A program made the position numbers and the translations under genes. Shown piece by piece: positions 1 to 10,991 of a stretch of 64,000 bases of DNA. Each line of letters starts with the position of its first letter. The first letter of the stretch is position 1. The notes beneath the pieces are model-generated. The model saw only the letters and a list, made by a program, of their open reading frames with translations. It made no database searches and had not been told where the DNA came from. Source of the DNA: a bacterium (GTDB taxonomy: Bacteria; Bacillota; Bacilli; Lactobacillales; Streptococcaceae); assembly GCA_905221385.1 (NCBI GenBank), contig CAJNCV010000002.1, forward strand, positions 62,001-126,000, given 5' to 3'.

Positions 1-312
1 TATTTCTTGCTCATCGTTTGCTTCATCGGCCCTATTGCTGAGGAATTGATTTATCGCGGTGTGCTTATGACAACTTTTTTCAAAAACTCGCCTTGGTACG
101 GGGATGTCTTGCTTTCTGCTATTATTTTCGGTTTTATTCATATCAATTTTGCTTTAACTCCTCTTACTTTTTTTATTTATGCTAGTGGAGGTCTTATTTT
201 AGCCCTATTGTATCGCATGACTAAAAATCTCTACTATCCAATAGTACTTCATATCCTTATCAATATCACTGCCTTCTGGGACTTGTGGTTACTCCTATTT
301 TCAGGAAGTTAG
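1..312 (+). CDS. CPBP-family intramembrane protease, C-terminal part (gene cut by window edge)
   Basis: The reading frame is open from base 1 and ends at 312, so only the last 103 codons are present. The fragment is hydrophobic and carries the three landmarks of the CPBP (Abi/CAAX-like) membrane protease family: an EELIYR motif near the beginning (the glutamate pair plus arginine), an FGFIH motif in the next membrane segment, and an HILIN motif in the last helix. The family comprises membrane-embedded proteases, some of them linked to bacteriocin self-protection; the substrate of this member is unknown. A terminator follows. Family assignment is secure, specific function is not. Confidence 0.85.
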   Translation, partial: YFLLIVCFIGPIAEELIYRGVLMTTFFKNSPWYGDVLLSAIIFGFIHINFALTPLTFFIYASGGLILALLYRMTKNLYYPIVLHILINITAFWDLWLLLFSGS

Positions 313-323
313 CTTACTGAAAC

Positions 324-350
324 AATGTCGGAATTTTCCGGCATTTTTCT
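324..350 (+). terminator. Rho-independent terminator after the CPBP gene
   Basis: The near-perfect inverted repeat AATGTCGGAA / TTTCCGGCATT is followed by a T-rich run (TTTTTCTTTT). It lies 12 bases after the CPBP stop codon and separates that gene from rexB. Confidence 0.8.
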
Positions 351-402
351 TTTCAATAGATGAGCAAGAACCGATTATTTACAGGATTGCTTCATTAAAA
401 AA

Positions 403-411
403 TGGTATAAT
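403..411 (+). promoter_or_regulatory. Extended -10 promoter of rexBA
   Basis: TGGTATAAT is a perfect extended -10 (TGN plus TATAAT at 406-411). No good -35 is present at the usual distance, which is normal for extended -10 promoters in streptococci. Transcription would begin near 418, supporting the rexB start at 444 rather than the in-frame ATG at 420. Confidence 0.65.
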
Positions 412-443
412 AAAAGGTAATGAAAAATTCCAACGAGGCTGAG

Positions 444-3400
444 ATGAAATTACTTTATACTGATATTCGGACTTCTTTGACTGAAATTCTGACTAGAGAA
501 GCAGAGGAGTTAGTTGCTACAGGCAAGCGGGTTTTCTACATCGCCCCCAACTCTCTTTCTTTTGAAAAGGAACGCGCCGTGCTGGAATGCTTGTCCCAGC
601 AGGCTTCTTTTGCGATTACCGTCACGCGTTTTGCTCAGATGGCTCGTTACCTGGTTTTAAATGATTTGCCTGTCAAGACCAGTCTTGATGACATCGGTCT
701 TGGGATGGCTTTTTATAAATGTCTTGCGGAACTAGATCCCAAGGACTTGCGTGTTTATGGTGCTATAAAGCAAGATCCTCAGTTTCTCCAGCAGTTGGTT
801 GAACTTTATCATGAGATGACGACTGCTCAAATGAGCTTTTTGGACTTGGAAAGTTTGACAGATGAGGACAAGCGGGCAGACTTACTCTTGATTTTTGAGA
901 AAGTGACTACCTATCTCAATCAAGGTCAGTTGGCTCAGGGAAGTCAGTTGTCCCATTTGATTGAGGCTATTGAAAATGGCAAGGTAAGTAGTGATTTTAG
1001 TCAGATTGCCTTAATCATTGACGGATTTACCCGTTTTTCTGCTGAGGAAGAGCATGTGGTGGATCTGCTCCATCGAAAAGGTGTCGAGATTGTTATTGGG
1101 GCTTATGCAAGCAAGAAAGGCTATACCAGTCCGTTCACTGAAGGGAATCTCTATCAAGCTAGTGTAGAATTCCTCCATCATTTGGGGGCAAAATACCAAA
1201 CACCTGCTCAGGATCGTTCTCAGACACATGAGAAAATGGATAGTTTTGACAAGGCCTCTCGTTTGCTGGAGTCTTCTTATGATTTTTCAGAACTCGCTTT
1301 AGATGTCGATGAAAAGGACCGAGAAAACCTGCAAATCTGGTCCTGCTTGACGCAAAAAGAGGAGTTGGAGTTGGTGGCTCGCGCTATTCGTCAGAAATTA
1401 CATGAAAATCCAGACCTGAGTTACAAGCATTTCCGTATTCTCTTGGGTGATGTGGCTTCTTACCAGTTATCACTGAAAACCATTTTTGACCAGTACCAGA
1501 TTCCTTTCTATCTTGGTAGAAGCGAATCCATGGCCCATCATCCCTTGACTCAGTATGTCGAATCTATTTTGCGTTTGAAACGCTACCGTTTCCGTCAGGA
1601 GGATTTGATTAATCTCCTCAGAACTGGTCTGTATACTGACCTTAGCCAAGCGGATATTGATGCTTTTGAGCAATATCTCCGCTACCTTGGCTTCAATGGT
1701 TTACCAGCTTTTCAGCAGACCTTTACCAAATCCCACCATGGAAAATTTGATTTAGAGCGTTTAAATTCTCTTCGTCTGCGAGTTTTGGCGCCACTTGAAA
1801 CCTTATTTGCCAGCCGGAAGCAAAAGACTGAAAATCTCTTGCAAAAGTGGAATACTTTTCTAAAAAATGCTGCTTTAAGCAAGCAGTTGCAAGGATTGAC
1901 AGCTACTATGGAAACTCTAGAACAGGAAAGACAAGCCGAAGTTTGGAAGGCTTTCTGCCATATTTTAGAACAACTTGCGACCGTTTTCGCTGGTACACAG
2001 GTTAGTCTAGAGGACTTCCTGGCCTTGCTTCATTCTGGGATGAGTTTGTCCCAGTATCGCACCATTCCAGCGACAGTGGACACCGTTCTGGTGCAGAGTT
2101 ACGATCTGATTGCACCTCTGACCGCTGACTTTGTCTATGCCATCGGTCTGACTCAGGATCATTTGCCAAAAATCGCGCAAAACACCAGTCTTTTGACAGA
2201 CGAAGAAAGACAAAGCCTAAACCAAGCGACTGAAGAGGGAGCTCAATTACTGATTGCAAGTAGTGAAAACCTCAAGAAAAATCGCTATACCATGCTTTCT
2301 TTAGTCAATGCTGCTCGTAAGCAGTTGGTGTTGTCAGCACCAAGTCTCCTCAATGAAAATGAGAGCAAGGAATCGGCCTATCTTCAGGAACTGGTGAGTT
2401 TTGGATTTAGCCGAATAGAGAAGAAGATTCATCAAAAAAGTCTGTCTAAGGATGATATGGGTTCATATCACAGCCTTTTGTCTAGTCTGGTTGCCTATCA
2501 TCAGCAGGGCGAGACAAGTAATACTGAGCAAAATTTGACCTTTGTCAAGGTTCTGGCGCGTGTGATGGGGAAAAAACTTGACCAAAAAGGTCTTACAAAT
2601 CCAGCACTCCCAACTAGCCCAAGCAGCAAGCCATTAGAGAAAGAGACCTTGCAGGCTCTCTATCCCGCTGACAAAGAGTTTTACCTGTCTACGTCTGGTT
2701 TGACGGAGTTTTACCGCAATGAATACAGTTATTTCCTCCGTTATGTCTTAGGTTTGCAGGAAGAATTGCGGCTTCGTCCAGATGCTCGCAGTCACGGGAA
2801 TTTCTTGCACCGCATTTTTGAGCATGCCTTGAAACTACCTGCTGAAAATCCATTTGACCAGCGTTTGGAGCAAGCTATTCAAGAAACTAGTCAAGAACGG
2901 GAATTTGAAGCCATTTATCAAGAAAGTTTGGAAGCCCAGTTTACCAAGGAAGTTCTACTTGATGTCGCGCGAACTACGGGCCATATCCTTCGGCATAATC
3001 CAGCCATTGAAACCATCCAAGAGGAAGCAACATTTGGTGGTAAAGATCAAGCCTTTATTCAATTGGATAATGGTCGGAGTGTCCATGTGCGAGGCAAGGT
3101 TGACCGCATTGACCGCCTGAAAGCTGATGGAGCGTTAGGAGTGGTAGACTACAAGTCTAGTTTAACTCAGTTCCAGTTTCCTCATTTCTTTAATGGGCTT
3201 AATTCCCAGTTGCCAACCTATCTTGCTGCCCTAAAAAGAGAAGGGGAGCAGAACTTTTTCGGTGCCATGTACTTGGAAATGGCTGAGCCTGTCCAATCTT
3301 TATTAGCTGTTAAAAGTCTGGCTGGAGCAGTAGCAGAAGCCAGCAAGTCTATGAAATACCAGGGACTCTTTTTAGAAAAAGAAAGCAGTCATTTGGGCGA

Positions 3401-3719
3401 ATTTTACAACAAAAACAAGGCCAATCAGCTGACAGACGAGGAATTCCAGCTCTTATTGGACTACAATGCCCATCTTTACAAGAAGGCAGCTGAGAAGATT
3501 TTAGAAGGCCATTTTGCCATTAATCCATACACAGAAAACGGCAGAAGTATTGCCCCGTATGTCCAGCAACACCAAGCCATCACTGGATTTGAAGCCAATT
3601 ACCACTTGGGACAAGCCCGTTTCCTAGAAAAGTTAGAAGTAGCTGACGGCAAGCGTCTGGTCGGAGAAAAACTCAAGCAAGCTTGGTTTGAGAAAATGAG
3701 AGAGGAGTTGAATCGATGA
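444..3719 (+). CDS. rexB: ATP-dependent exonuclease subunit B, RexB (AddB type)
   Basis: RexB pairs with RexA to form the RexAB (AddAB-type) helicase-nuclease that processes double-strand breaks for RecA and degrades linear DNA. The product is 1091 aa, the usual streptococcal RexB length, when started at the ATG at 444. That start has a GAGG ribosome site five bases upstream; the in-frame ATG at 420 lies almost at the predicted transcription start and has none. The C-terminal nuclease core is visible as GVVDYKSS (about residue 900), the Asp-x-Lys motif of RecB-like nucleases. The region just before the nuclease ([18 protein letters not shown]) has no cysteine where Bacillus AddB has iron-sulfur cysteines. 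The stop overlaps the rexA start by four bases, so the two are translationally coupled. Confidence 0.95.
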   Translation: MKLLYTDIRTSLTEILTREAEELVATGKRVFYIAPNSLSFEKERAVLECLSQQASFAITVTRFAQMARYLVLNDLPVKTSLDDIGLGMAFYKCLAELDPKDLRVYGAIKQDPQFLQQLVELYHEMTTAQMSFLDLESLTDEDKRADLLLIFEKVTTYLNQGQLAQGSQLSHLIEAIENGKVSSDFSQIALIIDGFTRFSAEEEHVVDLLHRKGVEIVIGAYASKKGYTSPFTEGNLYQASVEFLHHLGAKYQTPAQDRSQTHEKMDSFDKASRLLESSYDFSELALDVDEKDRENLQIWSCLTQKEELELVARAIRQKLHENPDLSYKHFRILLGDVASYQLSLKTIFDQYQIPFYLGRSESMAHHPLTQYVESILRLKRYRFRQEDLINLLRTGLYTDLSQADIDAFEQYLRYLGFNGLPAFQQTFTKSHHGKFDLERLNSLRLRVLAPLETLFASRKQKTENLLQKWNTFLKNAALSKQLQGLTATMETLEQERQAEVWKAFCHILEQLATVFAGTQVSLEDFLALLHSGMSLSQYRTIPATVDTVLVQSYDLIAPLTADFVYAIGLTQDHLPKIAQNTSLLTDEERQSLNQATEEGAQLLIASSENLKKNRYTMLSLVNAARKQLVLSAPSLLNENESKESAYLQELVSFGFSRIEKKIHQKSLSKDDMGSYHSLLSSLVAYHQQGETSNTEQNLTFVKVLARVMGKKLDQKGLTNPALPTSPSSKPLEKETLQALYPADKEFYLSTSGLTEFYRNEYSYFLRYVLGLQEELRLRPDARSHGNFLHRIFEHALKLPAENPFDQRLEQAIQETSQEREFEAIYQESLEAQFTKEVLLDVARTTGHILRHNPAIETIQEEATFGGKDQAFIQLDNGRSVHVRGKVDRIDRLKADGALGVVDYKSSLTQFQFPHFFNGLNSQLPTYLAALKREGEQNFFGAMYLEMAEPVQSLLAVKSLAGAVAEASKSMKYQGLFLEKESSHLGEFYNKNKANQLTDEEFQLLLDYNAHLYKKAAEKILEGHFAINPYTENGRSIAPYVQQHQAITGFEANYHLGQARFLEKLEVADGKRLVGEKLKQAWFEKMREELNR

Positions 3720-6700
3720 AGCCCATTTCCTTTTTAACTGAGGAAGAGATTCAAAAACTGCAAGAAGCAGAAGCGAATTCGAGCAAGGAACAAAAGAAAA
3801 CTGCCGAGCAAATCGAAGCCATTTATACCGCAGGGCAAAATATTCTTGTTTCAGCGTCTGCTGGTTCAGGGAAGACCTTTGTCATGGCAGAGCGCATTCT
3901 TGATCAATTGGCGCGTGGTGTAGAAATCAGTCAACTCTTTATCTCGACCTTTACCGTTAAGGCTGCTAGCGAACTTAAGGAACGTTTGGAGAAAAAAATC
4001 AGCCAACAAATCCAAGAAACCGATGATGTTGATCTCAAACAACACTTGGGACGTCAGTTGGCAGATCTGCCAAACGCTGCCATTGGAACCATGGACTCTT
4101 TCACACAAAAATTCCTTGGCAAGCATGGTTATCTGATTGATATCGCACCGAACTTCCGTATTTTGCAAAATGAAAGTGAACAGTTAATCTTAAAAAACGA
4201 AGTTTTTCATCAGGTTTTTGAAGACCATTACCAAGGTGAAAATAAAGAGAACTTTAGTCGTTTAGTGAAGAACTTTGCTGGGCGAGGCAAGGATGAACGA
4301 GGTCTGCGCCAGCAAGTCTACAAAATCTATGATTTTCTTCAATCCACCAGTAGCCCCCAAAAATGGCTGAACGAGTCTTTCCTCAAAGGGTTTGAAAAAG
4401 CTGACTTTGAAAATGAAAAAGACAAACTGACCGAGCAAATCAAGCAAGTGCTTTGGGACTTGGAAAGCTTTTTCCGTTATCATCTGGATAACGATGCCAA
4501 GGAGTTTCCCAAAGCTGCCTATTTAGAAAATGTGCAGTTGGTTCTGGATGAAATTGGCTCCCTAAATCAAGAGTCCGATAGGCAGGCTTATCAAGCAGTG
4601 CTTTCTCGTGTTGTCGCCATCTCGAAAGAGAAAAACGGTCGGGCTCTAGCCAACTCCAGTCGTAAGGCCGAATTGAAGCCACTGGCTGATGCCTACAACG
4701 AAGAAAGAAAGGCCCAGTTTGTTAAACTAGGAAGACTAGCAGACCAGATAACCATTCTCGACTACCAAGAGCGTTATCATGAAGACACCTGGGAGCTAGC
4801 TAAAACCTTCCAAACCTTTATGAATGATTTTGTAGAGGCATATCGAGAACGTAAACGCCAGGAAAATGCCTTTGAATTCGCTGATATAAGCCATTACACC
4901 ATTGAGATTTTAGAGAATTTCCCACAAGTCCGTGAGACTTATCAGGAGCGTTTCCACGAAGTCATGGTCGATGAGTATCAGGATACAAATCACATTCAAG
5001 AACGGATGCTAGAATTGCTGTCGAATGGTCACAATCGCTTTATGGTTGGAGATATCAAGCAGTCCATCTACCGTTTCCGTCAGGCAGATCCACAGATTTT
5101 CAATGAGAAATTCCAACGCTATGCGCAAAATCCTAAAGAAGGCAAGCTGATTTTGCTCAAGGAAAATTTCCGTAGCAGTTCAGAAGTGCTGTCAGCAACT
5201 AATGATGTTTTTGAACGCCTTATGGACCAAGAGGTAGGCGAAATTAACTATGATAGCATGCACCAGCTTGTTTTTGCCAATACCAAACTAACTCCCAATC
5301 CAGACAACAAGGCAGAATTTCTCCTCTACGATAAGGACGATAGTGGGCAAGAGGAAGAAGAAAGTGATGCAGACACGAAACTCACAGGAGAAATGCGCCT
5401 AGTTATCAAGGAAATCTTGAAGCTCCATCAAGAAAAAGATGTTGCTTTTAAAGAAATAGCCCTTTTGACCTCTAGCCGCAGTCGAAATGACCAGATTCTC
5501 CTCGCCCTGTCTGAGTACGGAATTCCTGTAAAAACAGATGGCGAGCAAAACAACTACCTCCAATCGCTAGAGGTACAAGTCATGTTAGACACCCTTCGTG
5601 TCATTCACAATCCGCTACAAGACTATGCCTTGGTTGCCCTTATGAAGTCTCCTATGTTTGGTTTTGATGAGGACGAGTTAGCACGTTTGTCCCTTCAGAA
5701 AGCAGAGGATAAAGTCCAAGAAAATCTCTATGAGAAACTAGTTAATGCTCAAAAACTGGCAACAAGCCAAAAAAATTTGATCCACACAGTTCTAGCTGAA
5801 AAACTAAATCAATTCATGGATATTTTGGATTCTTGGCGCTTATATGCCAAGACCCACTCTCTCTATGACTTGATTTGGAAGATTTACAACGATCGTTTTT
5901 ACTATGACTATGTTGGGGCTTTGCCAAATGGTCCTGCTAGACAGGCCAATCTTTATGCCCTAGCTCTGCGAGCAGACCAGTTTGAAAAGAGCAATTTCAA
6001 GGGCTTGTCTCGTTTTATCCGTATGATTGACCAAGTCTTGGAAGCCGAGCACGATCTTGCAAGCGTGGCAGTCGCACCGCCTAAAGATGCCGTGGAACTC
6101 ATGACCATTCACAAGAGCAAAGGGCTGGAGTTTCCTTATGTCTTTATCCTCAACATGGATCAGGACTTCAATAAGCAAGACTCGATGTCAGACGTCATTC
6201 TCAGCCGTCAAAATGGCCTTGGTGTCAAATACATTGCAAAGGTGGAGACAGGAGCAGTGGAAGCACACTATCCTAAAACCATTAAACTCTCCATTCCCAG
6301 CCTTACCTATACGCAGAATGAGAAAGAACTGCAACTGGCTAGCTATTCAGAGCAGATGCGTCTGCTGTATGTTGCCATGACAAGGGCTGAGAAAAAGCTC
6401 TATCTTGTCGGTAAGGGCTCTCGTGAAAAGCTGGAAGCTAAGGAATATCCAGCAGCTGAAAATGGAAAACTAGATAGTAATACTAGACTACAAGCCAAGA
6501 ATTTCCAAGATTGGATTTGGGCTATCAGCAAAGTATTTACCAAGGACAATCTCAACTTTAGCTATCGTTTTGTTGGTGAAGACCAGCTGACTAGAGAAGC
6601 TATCGGGGAGTTGGAAACCAAGAGCCCTCTCCAAGATAGCTCTCAAGCAGACAATCGCCAGTCAGAAACTATCAAAGAAGCTTTGGAAATGCTGAAAGAG

Positions 6701-7369
6701 GTGGAAGTTTATAATACTCTTCACCGTGCAGCCATTGAGCTTCCTAGTGTTCAAACCCCAAGCCAAATCAAGAAATTCTACGAACCCGTTATGGATATGG
6801 AAGGGGTAGAAATTGCTAACCAAACTCAAACACCAGAGAAGAAAATCAGCTTTGATTTACCTGATTTTTCAACTAAAGAAAAGGTAACTGGAGCAGAAAT
6901 TGGTAGTGCCACTCACGAACTCATGCAGAGAATTGACCTCAGTCAGCAACCAACACTTGCTAGCCTGACAGAAACTCTCAAACAAGTTCAAACTAGTCCA
7001 GCTGTTAGGGAAAAGATCAATCTTTCTAAAATTCTCGCATTCTTTGACACACCACTCGGTCAGGAGATTCTCGCTAATACCGGCCATCTTTACCGGGAGC
7101 AACCTTTCTCCATGCTCAAAAAAGATCAAAAGAGTCGGGAAGACTTTGTTGTCCGTGGGATCTTGGATGGCTATCTGCTTTATAAGGACAGAATTGTTCT
7201 TTTCGACTATAAGACAGACCGTTACGATGAACCAAGTCAACTCATAGACCGCTATCGTGGTCAGTTAGCCCTCTATGAAGAAGCCTTATCTCGTGCCTAT
7301 TCGATTGAAAATATTGAAAAATACTTGATTTTACTCGGTAAAGATGAGATTCAAGTTGTAAAAGTATAA
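3716..7369 (+). CDS. rexA: ATP-dependent helicase/nuclease subunit A, RexA (AddA type)
   Basis: RexA is the motor and second nuclease subunit of RexAB. The 1217-aa protein has a UvrD/PcrA-type superfamily 1 helicase layout: Walker [10 protein letters not shown] at about 46-54, DEYQDTN (motif II) about residue 420, [10 protein letters not shown] (motif III region), and [15 protein letters not shown] and [14 protein letters not shown] (motifs V and VI) about 795-890. The C-terminal RecB-like nuclease is seen in [18 protein letters not shown] and LFDYKTDR (about 1160). It starts with ATG overlapping the rexB stop (ATGA) and is the second gene of the operon. All catalytic motifs are intact. Confidence 0.96.
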   Translation: MKPISFLTEEEIQKLQEAEANSSKEQKKTAEQIEAIYTAGQNILVSASAGSGKTFVMAERILDQLARGVEISQLFISTFTVKAASELKERLEKKISQQIQETDDVDLKQHLGRQLADLPNAAIGTMDSFTQKFLGKHGYLIDIAPNFRILQNESEQLILKNEVFHQVFEDHYQGENKENFSRLVKNFAGRGKDERGLRQQVYKIYDFLQSTSSPQKWLNESFLKGFEKADFENEKDKLTEQIKQVLWDLESFFRYHLDNDAKEFPKAAYLENVQLVLDEIGSLNQESDRQAYQAVLSRVVAISKEKNGRALANSSRKAELKPLADAYNEERKAQFVKLGRLADQITILDYQERYHEDTWELAKTFQTFMNDFVEAYRERKRQENAFEFADISHYTIEILENFPQVRETYQERFHEVMVDEYQDTNHIQERMLELLSNGHNRFMVGDIKQSIYRFRQADPQIFNEKFQRYAQNPKEGKLILLKENFRSSSEVLSATNDVFERLMDQEVGEINYDSMHQLVFANTKLTPNPDNKAEFLLYDKDDSGQEEEESDADTKLTGEMRLVIKEILKLHQEKDVAFKEIALLTSSRSRNDQILLALSEYGIPVKTDGEQNNYLQSLEVQVMLDTLRVIHNPLQDYALVALMKSPMFGFDEDELARLSLQKAEDKVQENLYEKLVNAQKLATSQKNLIHTVLAEKLNQFMDILDSWRLYAKTHSLYDLIWKIYNDRFYYDYVGALPNGPARQANLYALALRADQFEKSNFKGLSRFIRMIDQVLEAEHDLASVAVAPPKDAVELMTIHKSKGLEFPYVFILNMDQDFNKQDSMSDVILSRQNGLGVKYIAKVETGAVEAHYPKTIKLSIPSLTYTQNEKELQLASYSEQMRLLYVAMTRAEKKLYLVGKGSREKLEAKEYPAAENGKLDSNTRLQAKNFQDWIWAISKVFTKDNLNFSYRFVGEDQLTREAIGELETKSPLQDSSQADNRQSETIKEALEMLKEVEVYNTLHRAAIELPSVQTPSQIKKFYEPVMDMEGVEIANQTQTPEKKISFDLPDFSTKEKVTGAEIGSATHELMQRIDLSQQPTLASLTETLKQVQTSPAVREKINLSKILAFFDTPLGQEILANTGHLYREQPFSMLKKDQKSREDFVVRGILDGYLLYKDRIVLFDYKTDRYDEPSQLIDRYRGQLALYEEALSRAYSIENIEKYLILLGKDEIQVVKV

Positions 7370-7386
7370 TCTAGAAAGGAGACCTC

Positions 7387-8565
7387 ATGACACTTCCAGT
7401 TAGAAAATCCCTTCATGATGCAGTTTTACAGGCTTCAAAAGCGGATACTTGGGAAAAAGCTACCAAGGAATGGAATGAAGTTTCCTTGATTTTTAACGGT
7501 ATCGGTCGTAGTAATTGCGTCTGTGGGAATGCCATCAAATACGCTTATGAACTTTTTAACGGTGTCACAGGCCAACGCCTCTTTCCTATTGGTAGCGATT
7601 GTGTTCGTCATTTTCACCGATTGAGTTTAGACCAGCAACTGGAAGAGGAAGAAAAACTACTCAGAAAAGTTGAAAACCTAACCAGAAAGGCTCAGAAAAA
7701 GGGAAAAATCAAGGTAAATAAAAGCGATTTTGACGAACGACTTCTAAAATGGTTTTGGGAGAAAGGTGTTTTCAAAGCCAATCGTGGCAACCAATTTGCA
7801 CCTGAGAAAGATTATCAGCTCTTTCTAGAAGTCTTCCAAGGCGGAAGTTGGACCAAGGCAGAGCCAAAGAAAAAGGCCCGAATGGAAGAAGTGCTGGAAA
7901 AGTGTATCAAACCTTTTCTACTTGGTAAGTCTGATGACCAACTCTACCTTGTCAAACTAGGCAAGGAGAAAATCGACTACGAGCAGCATCTACGGATTCA
8001 AGCAGAGAAAGAACGTAAGAAAAGAGATAAAATCGCCAAGCAATACGCTGACAATCTCATTCTTGCTATGGGACCTGCTGAACGCGCCTATCAATATTAC
8101 TTTGGCTTTACAGAAACCTTGACCCAAGAAGAACGAAAATGGGAGAAAATCCTCTTTGGAAAAAATAAAGACGAACGGGCTATCAAGGCTAAACAAAACC
8201 AAAAGGAGTTGGAAAAGGATCAGCGAATTGCAAATCAAGATCCTATTGAACGAAAGCAGAAGCAGACTTGGCTTCTCAATTCCTATTTTCGGGATTTGCC
8301 TGATGAAAAATCCAGATTTTCTCGGCTCCTATTAGAATATCGAAAAAGTGGAGAAGTACGCTTTTCAGATGAATACTTATCTGAGCATCTCATTGACTTT
8401 TTCTACAAGATGAAGACCTTTGAGTTTGAAATTGCACCAGAACAAGTCCGAAACTTTCTAAAAGAATGCCTTCGGGCAGAACATTTATCATCAGCACAAG
8501 AAAGCTGGATTAGAGGGATTTTGACAAATTGCCTTCACCCGTTTTTAGATAGATTGCTCATATAG
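7387..8565 (+). CDS. Unrecognised 392-aa protein with an N-terminal Cys cluster
   Basis: I cannot assign a function. It begins 17 bases after rexA with an AAGGAG ribosome site, so it is probably the third gene of the rexBA transcript. Residues about 35-75 hold a possible small metal site: NCVCGNAIKYAYEL then FPIGSDCVRHF, i.e. Cys-x-Cys followed about 25 residues later by a Cys and His. The rest is strongly charged and helical, with Lys/Glu-rich stretches (about 80-110 and 195-290) that could form coiled coils. No membrane segment or signal peptide is visible. The pattern resembles small nucleic-acid-binding zinc ribbons only loosely. Confidence 0.8.
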   Translation: MTLPVRKSLHDAVLQASKADTWEKATKEWNEVSLIFNGIGRSNCVCGNAIKYAYELFNGVTGQRLFPIGSDCVRHFHRLSLDQQLEEEEKLLRKVENLTRKAQKKGKIKVNKSDFDERLLKWFWEKGVFKANRGNQFAPEKDYQLFLEVFQGGSWTKAEPKKKARMEEVLEKCIKPFLLGKSDDQLYLVKLGKEKIDYEQHLRIQAEKERKKRDKIAKQYADNLILAMGPAERAYQYYFGFTETLTQEERKWEKILFGKNKDERAIKAKQNQKELEKDQRIANQDPIERKQKQTWLLNSYFRDLPDEKSRFSRLLLEYRKSGEVRFSDEYLSEHLIDFFYKMKTFEFEIAPEQVRNFLKECLRAEHLSSAQESWIRGILTNCLHPFLDRLLI

Positions 8566-8569
8566 AAAA

Positions 8570-8601
8570 AAATCCTACCTTGTCTATGCATGGTAGGATT
8601 T
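8570..8601. terminator. Bidirectional terminator between the 392-aa gene and mazF
   Basis: A perfect 10-bp inverted repeat AAATCCTACC / GGTAGGATTT with a 12-base loop is flanked by an A run on the left and a T run on the right. It can serve both convergent genes; its right arm overlaps the mazF stop codon at 8600-8602. Confidence 0.8.
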
Positions 8602-8956
8602 ATGTATCTCCAAAGATGTACTGGTAAAGTTGGACGACTTTCTGAAAACATTGTGTGTCCATTCTTGTTATTTTTTGAGCATTACGCATCCGAAAATCAA
8701 AGGTATACAGTTGAAATGGATTGATAGCGCCATCTACCTTATCCGACGAGACAGAAACGAGCAAGCCTTTTTCTGCCAAACGTTGTTGGCCATGAGTGAT
8801 GGGACAGACAGCTACAAAACCAGTTTGCAAAGCGTATTCTCTCCTAGAAACAACCAAGGCAGGTCGCCGTTTCTGGATTTCTCGACCAACTGATGGATCA
8901 AAGTCCAGCCAAATGATATCTTGCTTTTCAGGAATATACTCAGATTTCGCTATCAA
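8600..8956 (-). CDS. mazF: MazF/PemK-type mRNA interferase toxin
   Basis: The 118-aa protein has the PemK/MazF fold signature: an N-terminal GDI-like strand here written QDIIWLDFDPSVGREIQKRRPALVVSR, followed by VAVCPIT and a C-terminal helix-rich tail. MazF toxins cut single-stranded mRNA at short sequence motifs and are held inactive by the cognate antitoxin. It lies downstream of, and overlaps by 17 bases, the AbrB-like antitoxin gene, so production is coupled. The conserved arginine of the catalytic loop (RPALVVSR) is present. Family is clear; cleavage specificity cannot be read from sequence. Confidence 0.92.
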   Translation of the reverse strand: MIAKSEYIPEKQDIIWLDFDPSVGREIQKRRPALVVSRREYALQTGFVAVCPITHGQQRLAEKGLLVSVSSDKVDGAINPFQLYTFDFRMRNAQKITRMDTQCFQKVVQLYQYIFGDT

Positions 8957-9155
8957 GTGACCTTACCTCTTCAAAATCATTTGTCATTCTCAAATCAGTA
9001 ATCCCATCAAAAGGATCTTTTAGTTTTGGAGCTAAGACAATGACTCCATCTATCCCCTTGTAGACGACCATTTCTTGTCCTTCTGTCATACCCAAATTTT
9101 TAGGAATGGTCACAGTGAGAGAATTCCCCACCTTCCGAGTCTTTACTGTATTCAT
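8940..9155 (-). CDS. mazE: MazE-type antitoxin (SpoVT/AbrB domain)
   Basis: The 71-aa protein begins MNTVKTRKVGNSLTVTIPKNL, a textbook SpoVT/AbrB swapped-hairpin DNA-binding domain (residues 1-45). An acidic tail (DPFDGITDLRMTNDFEEVRS) would wrap and neutralise MazF. It is the first gene of the pair, with a strong GGAGG ribosome site. Such antitoxins repress their own promoter by binding palindromes, and one lies on the -10 box here (9186-9195). The intact pair suggests a working addiction or stress module. Confidence 0.9.
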   Translation of the reverse strand: MNTVKTRKVGNSLTVTIPKNLGMTEGQEMVVYKGIDGVIVLAPKLKDPFDGITDLRMTNDFEEVRSLDSEI

Positions 9156-9185
9156 CGCTCTACCTCCACGAATTTGTATACACTA

Positions 9186-9214
9186 AGTATATACTCGTCA
9201 GTAAAAAAAGTCAA
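9186..9214 (-). promoter_or_regulatory. mazEF promoter with palindromic operator over the -10
   Basis: Read on the - strand, TTGACT (9209-9214), a 17-base spacer and TATACT (9186-9191) form a near-consensus promoter. The -10 lies inside the perfect 10-bp palindrome AGTATATACT (9186-9195), with a second palindrome GTATAC at 9176-9181. This is the expected arrangement for MazE/MazEF autorepression; binding itself is inferred. Confidence 0.75.
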
Positions 9215-9367
9215 GTCAATCGTTGCTGGCATCAAGGATATTTCGCACGATTACTATTTATCATTTGTTGTGGTCAAAGCCTGTGCAAAAGTTCCTAATT
9301 TATGATAGAATAGATGGTAAGAGAGAAAACGTTTTTACTACGTTTTTTTAGTCGGAAAGGGAAATTT

Positions 9368-10219
9368 ATGGCTACAATTCAATGGTTTCCGGGCCACATG
9401 TCTAAGGCTCGGCGACAAGTTCAGGAGAATCTAAAATTTGTTGATTTTGTGACGATTTTGGTGGATGCTAGGCTACCTTTATCTAGTCAAAATCCTATGT
9501 TAAACAAGATTGTGGGTGATAAACCGAAGCTCTTGATTTTAAATAAAGCGGACTTAGCAGATCCAGCAATGACCAAAGAATGGCGTCAGTATTTTGAATC
9601 ACAGGGAATTCAAACTCTGGCTATCAACTCCAAAGAGCAAGTTACTGTAAAAGTTGTGACTGATGCTGCTAAAAAGCTCATGGCTGATAAGATTACACGC
9701 CAGAAAGAACGCGGTATTAAAATCGAAACCTTGCGTACCATGATTATCGGAATTCCAAATGCCGGTAAGTCAACTCTCATGAACCGTTTGGCTGGGAAAA
9801 AGATTGCGGTTGTCGGCAATAAACCAGGTGTTACCAAGGGGCAACAGTGGCTCAAAACCAACAAAGACCTTGAAATCCTAGACACACCAGGGATTCTCTG
9901 GCCTAAGTTCGAAGACGAAACCGTAGCTTTGAAACTAGCCCTAACAGGAGCAATTAAAGACCAGTTGCTTCCTATGGATGAAGTGACCATTTTTGGTCTC
10001 AATTATTTCAAAAAACATTATCCAGAAAAGCTAGCTGAACGCTTCAAACAAATGAAGATAGAAGAAGAAGCACCTGTTATCATCATGGATATGACCCGTG
10101 CCCTTGGTTTCCGTGACGACTATGACCGTTTTTACAGTCTTTTCGTGAAGGAAGTTCGTGATGGAAAACTCGGCAACTACACCTTAGATACATTGGACGA
10201 CATCGATGACGACTATTAA
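9368..10219 (+). CDS. rbgA: Ribosome biogenesis GTPase RbgA (YlqF)
   Basis: RbgA is an essential GTPase for late assembly of the 50S subunit in Firmicutes. The 283-aa protein shows the circularly permuted GTPase order: G4 LNKADL first (about residue 60), then G1 GIPNAGKST (about 130), then G3 [10 protein letters not shown] (about 178). The N-terminal [14 protein letters not shown] motif is typical of the YlqF family. The ATG at 9368 is chosen over the in-frame upstream start because it has a GGAAAGGG ribosome site and gives the normal family length. It overlaps rnhB by 14 bases, so the two are co-expressed. Confidence 0.95.
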   Translation: MATIQWFPGHMSKARRQVQENLKFVDFVTILVDARLPLSSQNPMLNKIVGDKPKLLILNKADLADPAMTKEWRQYFESQGIQTLAINSKEQVTVKVVTDAAKKLMADKITRQKERGIKIETLRTMIIGIPNAGKSTLMNRLAGKKIAVVGNKPGVTKGQQWLKTNKDLEILDTPGILWPKFEDETVALKLALTGAIKDQLLPMDEVTIFGLNYFKKHYPEKLAERFKQMKIEEEAPVIIMDMTRALGFRDDYDRFYSLFVKEVRDGKLGNYTLDTLDDIDDDY

Positions 10220-10985
10220 AGAAATTAAGGAACTTCTTGCTCGGGTTAATGACTTAGACAATCCCCTTTTTCTTGAACTGGAAAAGGATCCTCGTTCTGG
10301 AGTCCAAAAGGAAATCAGCAAGCGTAAAAAAGCCATTCAGGCTGAACTAGATGAAGACCTTCGCCTGGAATCCATGCTTTCCTATGAAAAAGAACTTTAT
10401 AAACAAGGATTAAGCTTAATAGCAGGCGTTGACGAGGTCGGCCGTGGTCCTCTTGCTGGACCTGTAGTCGCTGCAGCCGTTATCTTGCCAAAAAATTGTA
10501 AGATTAGAGGCCTCAACGACAGCAAGAAGATCCCTAAAAAGAAACATCTGGAAATTTATCATGCTGTTCAAGACCAAGCTTTATCAATCGGGATTGGTAT
10601 CATGGATAATCAGGTCATCGACCAAGTCAATATCTATGAAGCTACCAAACTAGCCATGAAGGAAGCAATCTCCCAGCTCAGTCCGCAACCTGAGCACCTC
10701 TTGATAGATGCCATGAAACTGGAGTTACCAATTTCACAAAACTCCATTATCAAAGGAGATGCTAACTCCCTCTCCATCGCAGCTGCATCTATAGTAGCCA
10801 AGGTGACACGGGATGAATTGATGAAAGAATATGATCAGCAATATCCTGGATATGATTTTACAGCTAATGCAGGCTATGGAACAGCTAAACACCTAGAAGG
10901 ACTGGAAAAATTAGGTGTCACCCCAATTCACCGAACCAGTTTTGAACCAGTCAAAACACTGGTTTCAACTAAGAAAGACAAGTAA
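10206..10985 (+). CDS. rnhB: Ribonuclease HII
   Basis: RNase HII removes ribonucleotides embedded in DNA. The 259-aa protein has the type 2 RNase H core: [20 protein letters not shown] (about 73-92, first catalytic Asp and Glu), LLIDAMKL (second Asp), [13 protein letters not shown] (third Asp region) and [17 protein letters not shown]. An approximately 70-residue N-terminal extension is normal for Gram-positive RnhB. It overlaps the end of rbgA and is followed after six bases by the ClC gene. Confidence 0.96.
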   Translation: MTTIKEIKELLARVNDLDNPLFLELEKDPRSGVQKEISKRKKAIQAELDEDLRLESMLSYEKELYKQGLSLIAGVDEVGRGPLAGPVVAAAVILPKNCKIRGLNDSKKIPKKKHLEIYHAVQDQALSIGIGIMDNQVIDQVNIYEATKLAMKEAISQLSPQPEHLLIDAMKLELPISQNSIIKGDANSLSIAAASIVAKVTRDELMKEYDQQYPGYDFTANAGYGTAKHLEGLEKLGVTPIHRTSFEPVKTLVSTKKDK

Positions 10986-10991
10986 GAGGAA

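Noticed and set aside
420..443. ATG at 420 as the rexB start
   Set aside because: It lies about two bases after the predicted transcription start and has no ribosome site; the ATG at 444 has one and gives the usual length.
2002..2259. ORFs on the - strand inside rexB
   Set aside because: They mirror the rexB frame, have no ribosome site and low-complexity, frame-shadow composition.
8630..8893. + strand ORF across mazF
   Set aside because: Antisense shadow of a clear MazF protein; no recognisable protein features.
9326..9349. AAAACG...CGTTTTTTT hairpin in the rbgA leader as a terminator or attenuator
   Set aside because: The stem is only six AT-rich pairs with a nine-base loop; too weak to claim regulation.
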